This document shows, in pieces, positions 15,440-21,809 of a stretch of 48,956 bases of DNA. Source of the DNA: an uncultured Clostridia bacterium (GTDB taxonomy: Bacteria > Bacillota > Limnochordia > Darwinibacteriales > DTU012). The stretch's first letter is position 1, and the number at the start of each line of letters is the position of its first letter. The notes beneath the pieces are model-generated. The model was not told the origin of the DNA. It searched no databases and was given only the letters and a program-made list of their open reading frames with translations. A program made the position numbers and the translations under genes. The stretch is taken from assembly GCA_900019385.1 (NCBI GenBank), contig FIZJ01000013.1, positions 1-48,956 of the forward strand, given 5' to 3'.

Positions 15440-15901
15440 CTATCTGCTGGCAAGCCCCTGCTTGATCGCTTCCCTTGCCAGCTGATCACAGCGGTTGTTC
15501 CAGTAGTTGTCGGCATGGCCTTCAACTTTAATCCACTCTATATCGTGCTGCCCCGCCAACTCCAGCAGCTGCTCCCACAGATCCCGGTTGCTCACCGGCT
15601 GATTGCGGGCATTCTTCCAGCCCCGCTTCCTCCAGCCGTCAATCCATCTTAAGGTGAAGGCGTTTATCAGATACGCACTGTCGGAATACAGCTTAACCCG
15701 GCAGCCGGTTTTAAGCCGCCTCAACCCTTCGATGGGGGCAGTCAGTTCCATGCGCTGGTTAGTGGTGTGTTCAGCATACCCGCTGAATTCCTTCACATGC
15801 TGGCGGGCCTTGTCGGTGTAAATCAAGACAGCCGCCCAGCCTCCCGGCCCAGGGTTGTGGGAACAGGCGCCGTCGGTATAGATTTCCACCAAAGGGCGCA
15901 C
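15440..15901 (-). CDS. rnhA: Ribonuclease HI
   Basis: A 153-residue protein of normal length. The four catalytic carboxylates are present: Asp10 (YTDGACS), Glu52 (QRMEL), Asp74 (YSDSAYL) and Asp139 (NNRCDQLA), with the helpful His129 (VEGHAD). The basic handle region (WRKRGWKNARN) of the E. coli-type enzyme is also kept. It cuts the RNA strand of RNA-DNA hybrids, removing R-loops and lagging-strand primers. The stop is followed by a strong hairpin; the gene lies 11 bases after the lemA-like gene on the same strand and may end that operon. Confidence 0.95.
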   Translation of the reverse strand: MRPLVEIYTDGACSHNPGPGGWAAVLIYTDKARQHVKEFSGYAEHTTNQRMELTAPIEGLRRLKTGCRVKLYSDSAYLINAFTLRWIDGWRKRGWKNARNQPVSNRDLWEQLLELAGQHDIEWIKVEGHADNYWNNRCDQLAREAIKQGLASR

Positions 15902-15912
15902 CTATATCACCC

Positions 15913-16515
15913 CTAATCGAAACTCACCACCGGCGGTTCATCCGCTCCCGGCCTGGCTTCAAAGAACGGCCGCTCTGTCTTGCCGAACATGCTGGCCACG
16001 ATCACAGTGGGGAACTGCTTGATCTTCACGTTCCACGCGGCCACTGCGTCATTGTACCGGCGCCGTTCCTGGAACAACTTGTTCTCGCTCGCCGACAGCT
16101 CATCCATCAGGGCGGTGAAATGGGTGTTCGCTTTCAAATCAGGATATGCCTCACTCACAGCAAGCAGCTGCGCCAGAGCTCTGTCCATGAATTGGTTGGC
16201 TTCCATCATCTCCGCCGGGGTGTTGGCCGACAACATCCGCGAACGGGCATCGGCAATCTCTGTGAACACTTTCTCTTCATGTGTCATATATCCCTTGGCG
16301 GTCGCCACCAGGTTCGGAATCAAATCCATGCGGCGCTGCATCGCGTTCTCCACTTCCGCCCAAGCCGCATCCACCGCGGTTTCCATGCTTACCAGCGAAT
16401 TATAGGTGGAGATGACCGCGCCTGCCGCTGCCGCCAAAATGGCCAGCAGGACCACAACAACGATCAGCGCTATGACACCTGCGCTCATTCCTCTTTTCTT
16501 CATTTCTGCGCTCAC
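15913..16515 (-). CDS. LemA-family membrane protein
   Basis: About 200 residues. The frame opens at an ATG (16533) touching the stop of the preceding gene, but GGAGGAGG lies inside that extension and is well spaced for GTG 16515, which is preferred. One N-terminal membrane segment is followed by the LemA alpha-helical domain with its hallmark YNSLVSMETAVDAAWAEVEN and DLIPNLVATAKGY regions. LemA proteins are anchored with a short N-terminal tail outside and a helical body inside; function is not firmly known. The tight pairing with a TPM-domain (YgcG-like) gene directly upstream is a common arrangement and suggests joint action in the envelope. Confidence 0.85.
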   Translation of the reverse strand: MSAEMKKRGMSAGVIALIVVVVLLAILAAAAGAVISTYNSLVSMETAVDAAWAEVENAMQRRMDLIPNLVATAKGYMTHEEKVFTEIADARSRMLSANTPAEMMEANQFMDRALAQLLAVSEAYPDLKANTHFTALMDELSASENKLFQERRRYNDAVAAWNVKIKQFPTVIVASMFGKTERPFFEARPGADEPPVVSFD

Positions 16516-16533
16516 TTGTTTTTCCTCCTCCAT

Positions 16534-17295
16534 CTAGAATCTGCGGGTGGCGCCGCCGCCACCGCTGCGCCCGCCGCCGAAACCGCCAAACCCTCCACCG
16601 GATCTGCCTCCACCGGATCTGCCTCCTCCAGATCGGCCGCCGGACTTGCCTCCGCCAATACGGGGAATCCCCGGGGGCATGATGATCGGCGGCTGAGGCG
16701 GCTGGTTTCCCGAGCCCTTGTTGGGCGCGGACGAATTCCGGGCCATTATCATCCAGATAACGATGACAACTATAAGAGCGATCACGAATGACGGCAGCCT
16801 GTCGCCGTCATCGTCCGCTTTTCTTTCTAATGTGAACGATTCTCCTGCCAATGCCTCCTGATACGCCTTGGCCGCCTCAACCATCGCCGTGTCCCAATCA
16901 CTTCTGCGCAGATGCGGTATGACGTATTCATCAAGAATGCGGCCGACTTTTCCGGCAGGCAAAACGGTTTCAATGCCGTAGCCCGTCTCCACCCTGATTT
17001 CCCGTGTGTCGATCACCAAAAGAATCAAAATCCCGCTGTCGTCCGGGCCTCCGATCCCCCAAGCGGCAAACAGGTCAACAGCATAGTCCTCCAAATACTG
17101 TCCGCCTATATCGGAAAACGTTACAACCGCCAGCTCAATCCCCTGATTCTCGGCCAAAGCCTCGGCGATGGCCGTGATTTGGGCTTCACTGCTGCTGCTG
17201 ATCACATTGGCGAAATCGTTGACATAGCCCACCGGCTCAGGGAAAGCCGCCGCGGCGGCCGCCGAGAAGGCCAGGATAATCACAAACACGAACAA
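16534..17295 (-). CDS. TPM-domain (YgcG-like) membrane protein with glycine-rich tail
   Basis: About 253 residues or slightly more. A signal peptide is followed by a TPM domain (about 20-150, with VNDFANVIS near its start and VETGYGIE), one membrane segment (about 168-185), then a tail of RSGGG repeats ending in RRF. TPM proteins of this kind accompany LemA and may act in envelope or photosystem-type repair; chemistry is unproven. The start is odd: the only usual codon is TTG 17295, without a ribosome site and cutting into the signal peptide. An ATC at 17313 sits nine bases after GGGAG and would add IGKAKW, giving a proper charged n-region. A TATAAT lies upstream at 17350-17355 on this strand. 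Confidence 0.85.
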   Translation of the reverse strand: MFVFVIILAFSAAAAAAFPEPVGYVNDFANVISSSSEAQITAIAEALAENQGIELAVVTFSDIGGQYLEDYAVDLFAAWGIGGPDDSGILILLVIDTREIRVETGYGIETVLPAGKVGRILDEYVIPHLRRSDWDTAMVEAAKAYQEALAGESFTLERKADDDGDRLPSFVIALIVVIVIWMIMARNSSAPNKGSGNQPPQPPIIMPPGIPRIGGGKSGGRSGGGRSGGGRSGGGFGGFGGGRSGGGGATRRF

Positions 17296-17349
17296 CCACT
17301 TGGCTTTGCCGATGTCAAACCGCTCCCTTCTTGACTGCAGTTCGACTCT

Positions 17350-17355
17350 ATTATA
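17350..17355 (-). promoter_or_regulatory. Possible -10 element for the TPM-lemA-rnhA group
   Basis: A perfect TATAAT on the minus strand about 40 bases before the ATC at 17313. No good -35 is seen at 16-18 bases, so this is only a candidate. Confidence 0.35.
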
Positions 17356-17389
17356 CTACTGTCACAGCTCAACCGCCAGCATATTTTCA

Positions 17390-18031
17390 TTAAAGCTGCT
17401 CCACAGGCACCTGCCGGTAGACTTCTCCGGCCAGTTCCCACTGAAATTGGTCGGCAGTGAGATCCTGCACCGTCCGGTAGATGTGTTCTGCCTTTTCTGT
17501 TTGGACATCCACGACAAAAGTGACTTCCGCCGCATATAAGGTGTCGTGGATAAGCACACCGCCGTTGGCCAGCTCGTTCTGGACTTTGCCCATCAATGGA
17601 TACCCGACCGTCAATCTAATCCTGTGATGCGGCACACAGCGGACAATACCCGCCGATTTCAACGCCTCGGCGGCGGCGCTTCCGTAAGCCCGGATCAAAC
17701 CGCCTCGCCCCAGCAGGATGCCGCCGAAGTATCGGGTGACCACTACCACCACATTGGTCAGGTTCATCGCTTTAATTGCCTCCAAGGTAGGCAGCCCGGA
17801 ACTGCCGCTCGGTTCTCCGTCGTCGTAGCATTTCTGCTGTTCAGCGTTGATGCCGACAATGTAGGCGTACACATTGTGCGTGGCATCCCAGTGTTTCTTG
17901 CTGATCTCCTGAATAAACTGTTCCGCCGCGGAAACAGAATCAACTGGGCAAGCGCGCCCGATGAATCTCGATTTGCGCTCCACCAACACTATTTCACTGG
18001 TTTTGGCCACTGTTAAGTATTCACTTAACAA
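17390..18031 (-). CDS. YigZ/IMPACT-family protein
   Basis: A 213-residue protein starting at TTG 18031, seven bases after GAGGTG. The N-terminal UPF0029/IMPACT domain carries its signature motifs: KKHWDATHNVYAY, DDGEPSGSSGLP and TRYFGGILLGRGGL. A smaller C-terminal domain (about 135-210) is also typical. YigZ relatives are ribosome- or translation-linked regulators by family, with no proven reaction. A strong terminator ends only 20 bases before this start, so expression must come from leaky read-through or a promoter overlapping that hairpin. Confidence 0.9.
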   Translation of the reverse strand: MLSEYLTVAKTSEIVLVERKSRFIGRACPVDSVSAAEQFIQEISKKHWDATHNVYAYIVGINAEQQKCYDDGEPSGSSGLPTLEAIKAMNLTNVVVVVTRYFGGILLGRGGLIRAYGSAAAEALKSAGIVRCVPHHRIRLTVGYPLMGKVQNELANGGVLIHDTLYAAEVTFVVDVQTEKAEHIYRTVQDLTADQFQWELAGEVYRQVPVEQL

Positions 18032-18050
18032 ACCAACTCACCTCATTGCC

Positions 18051-18100
18051 CAAAAAAAGGCCTCGCTACCATAACCACACCGGGCAGGGAGCGAGGCCTT
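18051..18100 (-). terminator. Strong intrinsic terminator after the MazG-like gene
   Basis: On the minus strand AAGGCCTCGCT (18100-18090) pairs perfectly over 11 bp with AGCGAGGCCTT (18067-18057), followed by a run of seven T. Confidence 0.85.
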
Positions 18101-18117
18101 CATGTTCGCGGTTGTTT

Positions 18118-18450
18118 TCAAGCGCGCTGCTGCGAGCGGATTTGCTCAAATCCGTTCGGATAACGCTTTCGCAGTTTGGCGATATTCTGCTCGGCTATGT
18201 CCCCCAGGGAAAGGCCGGCCGCCTCTGCCACATTCGCCAGGTACCAGAGGACATCGCCCAGCTCTTCGCTCACTTTGGCCGGATCAAGCTGATGGCCGTG
18301 GAAGACGACTTTCTTGAGATAGTCGCACACTTCGCCCGCTTCTCCTGCCAATCCCATGCCGAGATTGGCCAAAATGTACCGGGCTTCGATCTTTGTGTTC
18401 AATGTCCGCTTAGCCGCTTCCTGGTACTGATCAAACTGGTTCAATCCCAT
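18118..18450 (-). CDS. MazG-like nucleotide pyrophosphohydrolase
   Basis: A 110-residue single-domain protein. ATG 18450 overlaps the lepB stop (TGATG), which suggests coupled translation; TTG 18444 is also possible. The metal-binding pattern GEAGEV (Glu37, Glu40) followed by EELGD (Glu62, Glu63, Asp66) marks the all-alpha NTP pyrophosphatase superfamily. These enzymes cut nucleoside triphosphates to the monophosphate and pyrophosphate, often to clear abnormal nucleotides. It is much shorter than two-domain MazG. A strong terminator follows. Confidence 0.82.
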   Translation of the reverse strand: MGLNQFDQYQEAAKRTLNTKIEARYILANLGMGLAGEAGEVCDYLKKVVFHGHQLDPAKVSEELGDVLWYLANVAEAAGLSLGDIAEQNIAKLRKRYPNGFEQIRSQQRA

Positions 18451-19013
18451 CACTCCTGTTCCGCTAGTCCTGCCAACGCCTCCGGTACTCGGAAAATGCC
18501 GATGCGGTTCAATGGCCAATAAGACCAGATGGCTCTGCCGATAATGTTTTTCCGGGGCACAAAGCCGACGCGGGGATCACGGCTGTCCAGGCTGTCATTG
18601 CGGTTGTCACCCAATACAAAATAGTGCCCTTCGGGGACAATGTGCGGACTGAAACCCCGGATGGTCGGCTCCAGAATATAGTCCTCCACAATCACTTGGC
18701 CGTTGACATAGACTTTTCCGCTGGTAATAGCCACTGTGTCTCCGGGAACGGCTATGATCCGTTTGATGAATTCCTCCTTGGGATTCGTTGGATACCTAAA
18801 GACCACAATGTCGCCGTGCCTGGGTTCGCGGAACCGGTAGGTAAGCTTATCCACCAACAAACGCTGGTTATTCTCCAGGGTGGGCAGCATCGATGTGCCC
18901 TCCACCACAAAAGACTGAGCGATAAAGACAATAATGAAGGCAGTAAGGATTACAGCTCCGACAATCGATTCGACCCATTCCCGCAGCGGCGATTTCGTTC
19001 TCTTTACTTTCAT
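18450..19013 (-). CDS. lepB: Signal peptidase I
   Basis: A 187-residue protein with one N-terminal membrane segment (about 14-34), the catalytic Ser41 in EGTSMLPTL and the Lys84 base in FIKRIIAVPGD. The later box GDNRNDSLDSR is also present. Length and single anchor match Gram-positive SipS-type enzymes, which remove signal peptides from exported proteins outside the membrane. The stop overlaps the start of the MazG-like gene. It follows the YpiB-like gene by about 90 bases and may be co-transcribed with it. Confidence 0.95.
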   Translation of the reverse strand: MKVKRTKSPLREWVESIVGAVILTAFIIVFIAQSFVVEGTSMLPTLENNQRLLVDKLTYRFREPRHGDIVVFRYPTNPKEEFIKRIIAVPGDTVAITSGKVYVNGQVIVEDYILEPTIRGFSPHIVPEGHYFVLGDNRNDSLDSRDPRVGFVPRKNIIGRAIWSYWPLNRIGIFRVPEALAGLAEQE

Positions 19014-19102
19014 GTCCCCTCACCTCTTACGACAATTTCCACAGCCGGCAAACGAATTCCTGCCAACCTCATCCGAGGTAAAAGCAGGAACAAGCCAATA
19101 AA

Positions 19103-19684
19103 TTAGAAATCCCACAAACATCTTTCGCAGATTTGTTTGTATTGCTGTACTTTGATCTGAAACAATTTTTCGTCGCCCATCTGCAGCGCCTGATCGATTT
19201 CGTCCTTCAGGACAACTCCGGAAAGGAGCAGTTCCACCTGCTCCCGGATCAACTGGGCGATCTCCGATTCCATGGCGCACTCAGCCTTGAATTCGGCCAC
19301 GATTTGCCTGTACCATTCGGGGACCTCGCCTGCGAACCGGAACTCCACATAGAGGATTCCGTTGAATTTGCGGAGCACCTCAACCGCCTGCACCGGATCA
19401 GTTATCCAAATCGCTCTGTTCTTCCGCTTCTGCTTCACCAGCCGCCCGTTGATGATGGAAACTTCATCGCGCTCCACCGCTCCCAGTTCCAGTTCAAAAG
19501 GCAGCCCCTCCACTCCTGCCTGCGCGATCATCATTGTGTCCGGCAAATATGCCCGTGTATTGACGATGCGGATTTTGTTCAAGAGCTCTGTGTTTTCCAG
19601 CAGATACTCCAGCAGGTACTTGCTCATGCGATGCTTGAGCGGGGTTTTGCTGAACCTGCGAATTGCATCACCGACATCCACCAA
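19103..19684 (-). CDS. YpiB-like UPF0302/IDEAL-domain protein
   Basis: A 193-residue protein. The N-terminal two thirds match the layout of Bacillus YpiB (UPF0302): a helix like LKHRMSKYLLEYLLEN, then a short IPF/LPFELE-type strand region. Near the C-terminus a segment (LKDEIDQALQMGDEKLFQ) resembles the IDEAL domain. YpiB-type proteins are small cytosolic factors restricted to Firmicutes and without a firm biochemical role. The assignment rests on pattern memory rather than a strong motif. It leads the lepB-mazG group on the same strand. Confidence 0.6.
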   Translation of the reverse strand: MVDVGDAIRRFSKTPLKHRMSKYLLEYLLENTELLNKIRIVNTRAYLPDTMMIAQAGVEGLPFELELGAVERDEVSIINGRLVKQKRKNRAIWITDPVQAVEVLRKFNGILYVEFRFAGEVPEWYRQIVAEFKAECAMESEIAQLIREQVELLLSGVVLKDEIDQALQMGDEKLFQIKVQQYKQICERCLWDF

Positions 19685-19752
19685 TCATCACCCCTACTCT
19701 GGAAGCAGATTGACAATATAAATATATGGCTGACGGCAAAGCTAGATGCCTG

Positions 19753-20511
19753 TTAGACAGTAATAATCAATCCGTCGTAGGCTAGCGACACAGCTGGCGG
19801 CAGCTGCCGGTTTGTCTGCTCATGGTCCAGAAGATGGGTGATGTGAGTGAAATATGTCTGCCGCGGCTTAAGTCTGGCGACAAGCTTCAAGGCGGCATCC
19901 ACGTGCATATGACTTGGATGAGGCTCGTGGCGGATCACCCCCAGGATCAGCACCTTTAAGCCCCGAAGCAGCTCCAGCGAGGCCTCAGGCAGCCGGCTGC
20001 AGTCGGTAATGTAGGCCAGATCACCGACGCGGTACCCATAAATCGGCAGATTGCCGTGGTACACCGGAATCGGGGTCACCGCAACCCCCTCCACTTGAAA
20101 AGGGCCGTCGACAACGATTGGCGTGACCAATGGCTTTCCGCCGCCTTCCTGAGTTCTGCGGAAGACATAGCCGAACACCTGCAGCATTTCGGCAATGGTG
20201 TCGTAATTGCCGTAAAATGGTACCGCCTTGCCCGAACGCTGGCTGAAAATGCGCAGATCATCAAAGCCGAAAACATGATCCGCATGGCAGTGAGTGTACA
20301 GCACCGCGTCGATCTGCTTAATCCCAGCCCGCAGGGCTTGAAGGCGAAATTCGGTGGCAGTGTCGATCAAAATGTGCAGACCGCCGGTTTCCACCAAAAT
20401 CGATGATCTGGTGCGGTGGTTGCGAGGGTCCATGCTGCGGCAGACTGCGCAATCGCATCCGATGACCGGAACGCCGTGGGATGTCCCGGTTCCCAGAAAA
20501 GTTACTTTCAC
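19753..20511 (-). CDS. PhnP-like metallo-beta-lactamase-fold hydrolase
   Basis: A 252-residue protein. The frame stays open far upstream, but GTG 20511 is chosen because a GGGGG ribosome site precedes it and the fold starts there (KVTFLGTGTSHGVPVIGC). The zinc motif THCHADH (His74, His76, Asp78, His79) and a cysteine set CDCAVC near the N-terminus, typical of the PhnP branch, are visible. PhnP cuts cyclic phosphodiesters such as phosphoribosyl cyclic phosphate; related proteins act on other phosphodiesters. It is transcribed away from the SOS-type cassette, and its 5' region shares the LexA boxes, so it could be co-regulated. Confidence 0.85.
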   Translation of the reverse strand: MKVTFLGTGTSHGVPVIGCDCAVCRSMDPRNHRTRSSILVETGGLHILIDTATEFRLQALRAGIKQIDAVLYTHCHADHVFGFDDLRIFSQRSGKAVPFYGNYDTIAEMLQVFGYVFRRTQEGGGKPLVTPIVVDGPFQVEGVAVTPIPVYHGNLPIYGYRVGDLAYITDCSRLPEASLELLRGLKVLILGVIRHEPHPSHMHVDAALKLVARLKPRQTYFTHITHLLDHEQTNRQLPPAVSLAYDGLIITV

Positions 20512-20535
20512 GTTGATCCCCCTAATATTTGCCAC

Positions 20536-20565
20536 TTGACGCGAACGTATGTTCTGTATTACAAT
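20536..20565 (+). promoter_or_regulatory. Promoter of the imuB-like / dnaE2 cassette
   Basis: TTGACG (20536-20541), an 18-base spacer and TACAAT (20560-20565). The spacer is filled by a LexA/DinR box, so repressor binding would block RNA polymerase. Confidence 0.75.
20542..20555 (+). promoter_or_regulatory. LexA/DinR box 1
   Basis: CGAACGTATGTTCT matches the Firmicutes DinR consensus CGAACRNRYGTTYC at all but the last base. It sits between the -35 and -10 of the cassette promoter. Confidence 0.8.
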
Positions 20566-20572
20566 AGACACA

Positions 20573-20586
20573 CGATCATATGTTCG
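20573..20586 (+). promoter_or_regulatory. LexA/DinR box 2
   Basis: CGATCATATGTTCG differs from the DinR consensus at two positions (the fourth and last bases) and is otherwise a full half-site pair. It begins 31 bases after box 1, about three helical turns, just downstream of the -10. Confidence 0.65.
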
Positions 20587-20601
20587 CAAGAGGTGATTCT
20601 G

Positions 20602-21552
20602 ATGATCGTCTACTGCGCCGTCGAACATGCGGGCGGTAAAGAAAAAATCTGCGAACAGCTGCTGCAGTTCTGCCGCGGCTGGACTGACCAGATTGAAATG
20701 GAAACGCCTTGTGCCTGGTACTGCCGCCTGCCGGATCACTTCATTCCCGCCGAATTGGGCGCCCAATTCTTGGCACAGCTGCAGGCCCATCGGCTGACGG
20801 GAGTATGGGGCGCCGGCGCCACCAAGCTGATTGCCAGGCTCGCCGCCCTCACCCGGCCAAACACTGCCGTCCCTGCTGCTGACAGCCGGGCTTTTCTGGC
20901 CGATCTGCCCATCACTCTGCTTGACAGCTTGTTCGCGCTGCCGGAGGTGCTGCAGCTGCAGCGCCTTGGGATCAACACCTTTCAAGCCTTGGCCCAGGTC
21001 CCTTTGGGTGCTCTGCAGCTTCAGTTCGGCAATACTGCCGAAACCCTGGCGAAACTTGCCCGCGGTTTGGATCTTGAGCCTTTTGTTCCAGATCAGCCGG
21101 TTGTCGTCTGTTGGGAATTTGACTTCTTGACCGATCCGGAAATCTCCGCGCCTGTCAGCCGCCCCCAACTGGATCTGTTTTTGGCCAAAGGCCTGGCCGA
21201 AATCGAGCAGCAGCTCCATTCCGCCCGGCTCCTCGCCGCCAGAATCCGCCTGGAATGGCGGCATGGGCGATCCGGTTCCGGCACGGTCCGCAAATTTGAC
21301 CCTCCGGCCGCGTCCGCAGATGTGCTTTACCGATCCCTGCTCACAGTCCTGCCGGACCATCCTGTCGAATCGATGCGGATCACCGGCCTGGACTTTGCGC
21401 CGCAGTCACCTAAACAATTAGACATCTTCGGGCAAAACCCTACCCGCAGAAAGCTCGAGTCGCTAAAAGCCCAACTGGGTGCCGGTTTGATCCAACTGCA
21501 GCTTTCCCGCCGCGAAAAAATCCTGGCATTGTGGGAGAAATCCCATCTCTAA
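20602..21552 (+). CDS. ImuB-like Y-family polymerase remnant with beta-clamp motif
   Basis: A 316-residue protein from ATG 20602 behind AAGAGGTGA. Residues from about 75 read as the end of the palm and thumb of a Y-family polymerase (GAGATKLIARLAAL, then helix-hairpin-helix-like LQRLGINTFQALAQVP), followed by a little-finger region (about 165-260). The N-terminal part with motif I is missing and the usual SPDEA-like acidic site is replaced by ETPCAWY, so catalysis is not expected. QLDIF at 272-276 fits a beta-clamp-binding motif, as in ImuB. By analogy it would tether DnaE2 to the clamp during damage tolerance. It lies under two LexA boxes, and a DUF6504-like ORF and dnaE2 follow it. Confidence 0.75.
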   Translation: MIVYCAVEHAGGKEKICEQLLQFCRGWTDQIEMETPCAWYCRLPDHFIPAELGAQFLAQLQAHRLTGVWGAGATKLIARLAALTRPNTAVPAADSRAFLADLPITLLDSLFALPEVLQLQRLGINTFQALAQVPLGALQLQFGNTAETLAKLARGLDLEPFVPDQPVVVCWEFDFLTDPEISAPVSRPQLDLFLAKGLAEIEQQLHSARLLAARIRLEWRHGRSGSGTVRKFDPPAASADVLYRSLLTVLPDHPVESMRITGLDFAPQSPKQLDIFGQNPTRRKLESLKAQLGAGLIQLQLSRREKILALWEKSHL

Positions 21553-21601
21553 GATCATCAACGGCGCGATTACCGTCAAAACCACCGGACAGCTGCCCTG
21601 C

Positions 21602-21784
21602 ATGTTTGTCTATCATAAACCATATCAAATCGAGTCCATCAAAGATCGCTGGCGGGAAGCGGGGCAGTGGTGGCTGGGGGAACAAGAACTCCATGTTTAT
21701 CAGGTGATCGCCGCCGGCACCCTGTTTGAGCTTCATTATTATCCGGCCCAGTCCCGCTGGATTCTCCACAAAATCCATGACTGA
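21602..21784 (+). CDS. DUF6504-like small protein, possibly fused to ImuB by frameshift
   Basis: At least 60 residues, with SIKDRWREAGQWW in its middle, matching the DUF6504 pattern often found with or at the end of ImuB-type proteins. The first ATG (21602) has no ribosome site, and the homologous-looking part clearly begins earlier (GAITVKTTGQLPC), in the same frame but with no ATG, GTG or TTG available there. Two ways to reach it are an ATC at 21545 spaced seven bases after GGGAG, or a +1 slip at the imuB end where CTC TAA G could be read TCT AAG. Role unknown; it sits between imuB and dnaE2. Confidence 0.55.
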   Translation: MFVYHKPYQIESIKDRWREAGQWWLGEQELHVYQVIAAGTLFELHYYPAQSRWILHKIHD

Positions 21785-21809
21785 CAGCATTGATCCGTAG
21801 GTGGTTTAT

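Noticed and set aside
16556-16650. Repeated CCTCCACCGGATCTG units on the plus strand
   Set aside because: They encode the RSGGG tail of the TPM protein and need no separate repeat call.
16120-16791. Plus-strand frame of 223 codons with Ser/Gly/Ala repeats
   Set aside because: It is the antisense of lemA and of the RSGGG repeat tail of the TPM gene.
20512-21360. Minus-strand frame open across the whole imuB-like gene, extending the PhnP-like protein to 535 residues
   Set aside because: The fold and ribosome site start at GTG 20511; the extra part is low-complexity, Gln/Gly-rich antisense of the imuB-like gene.
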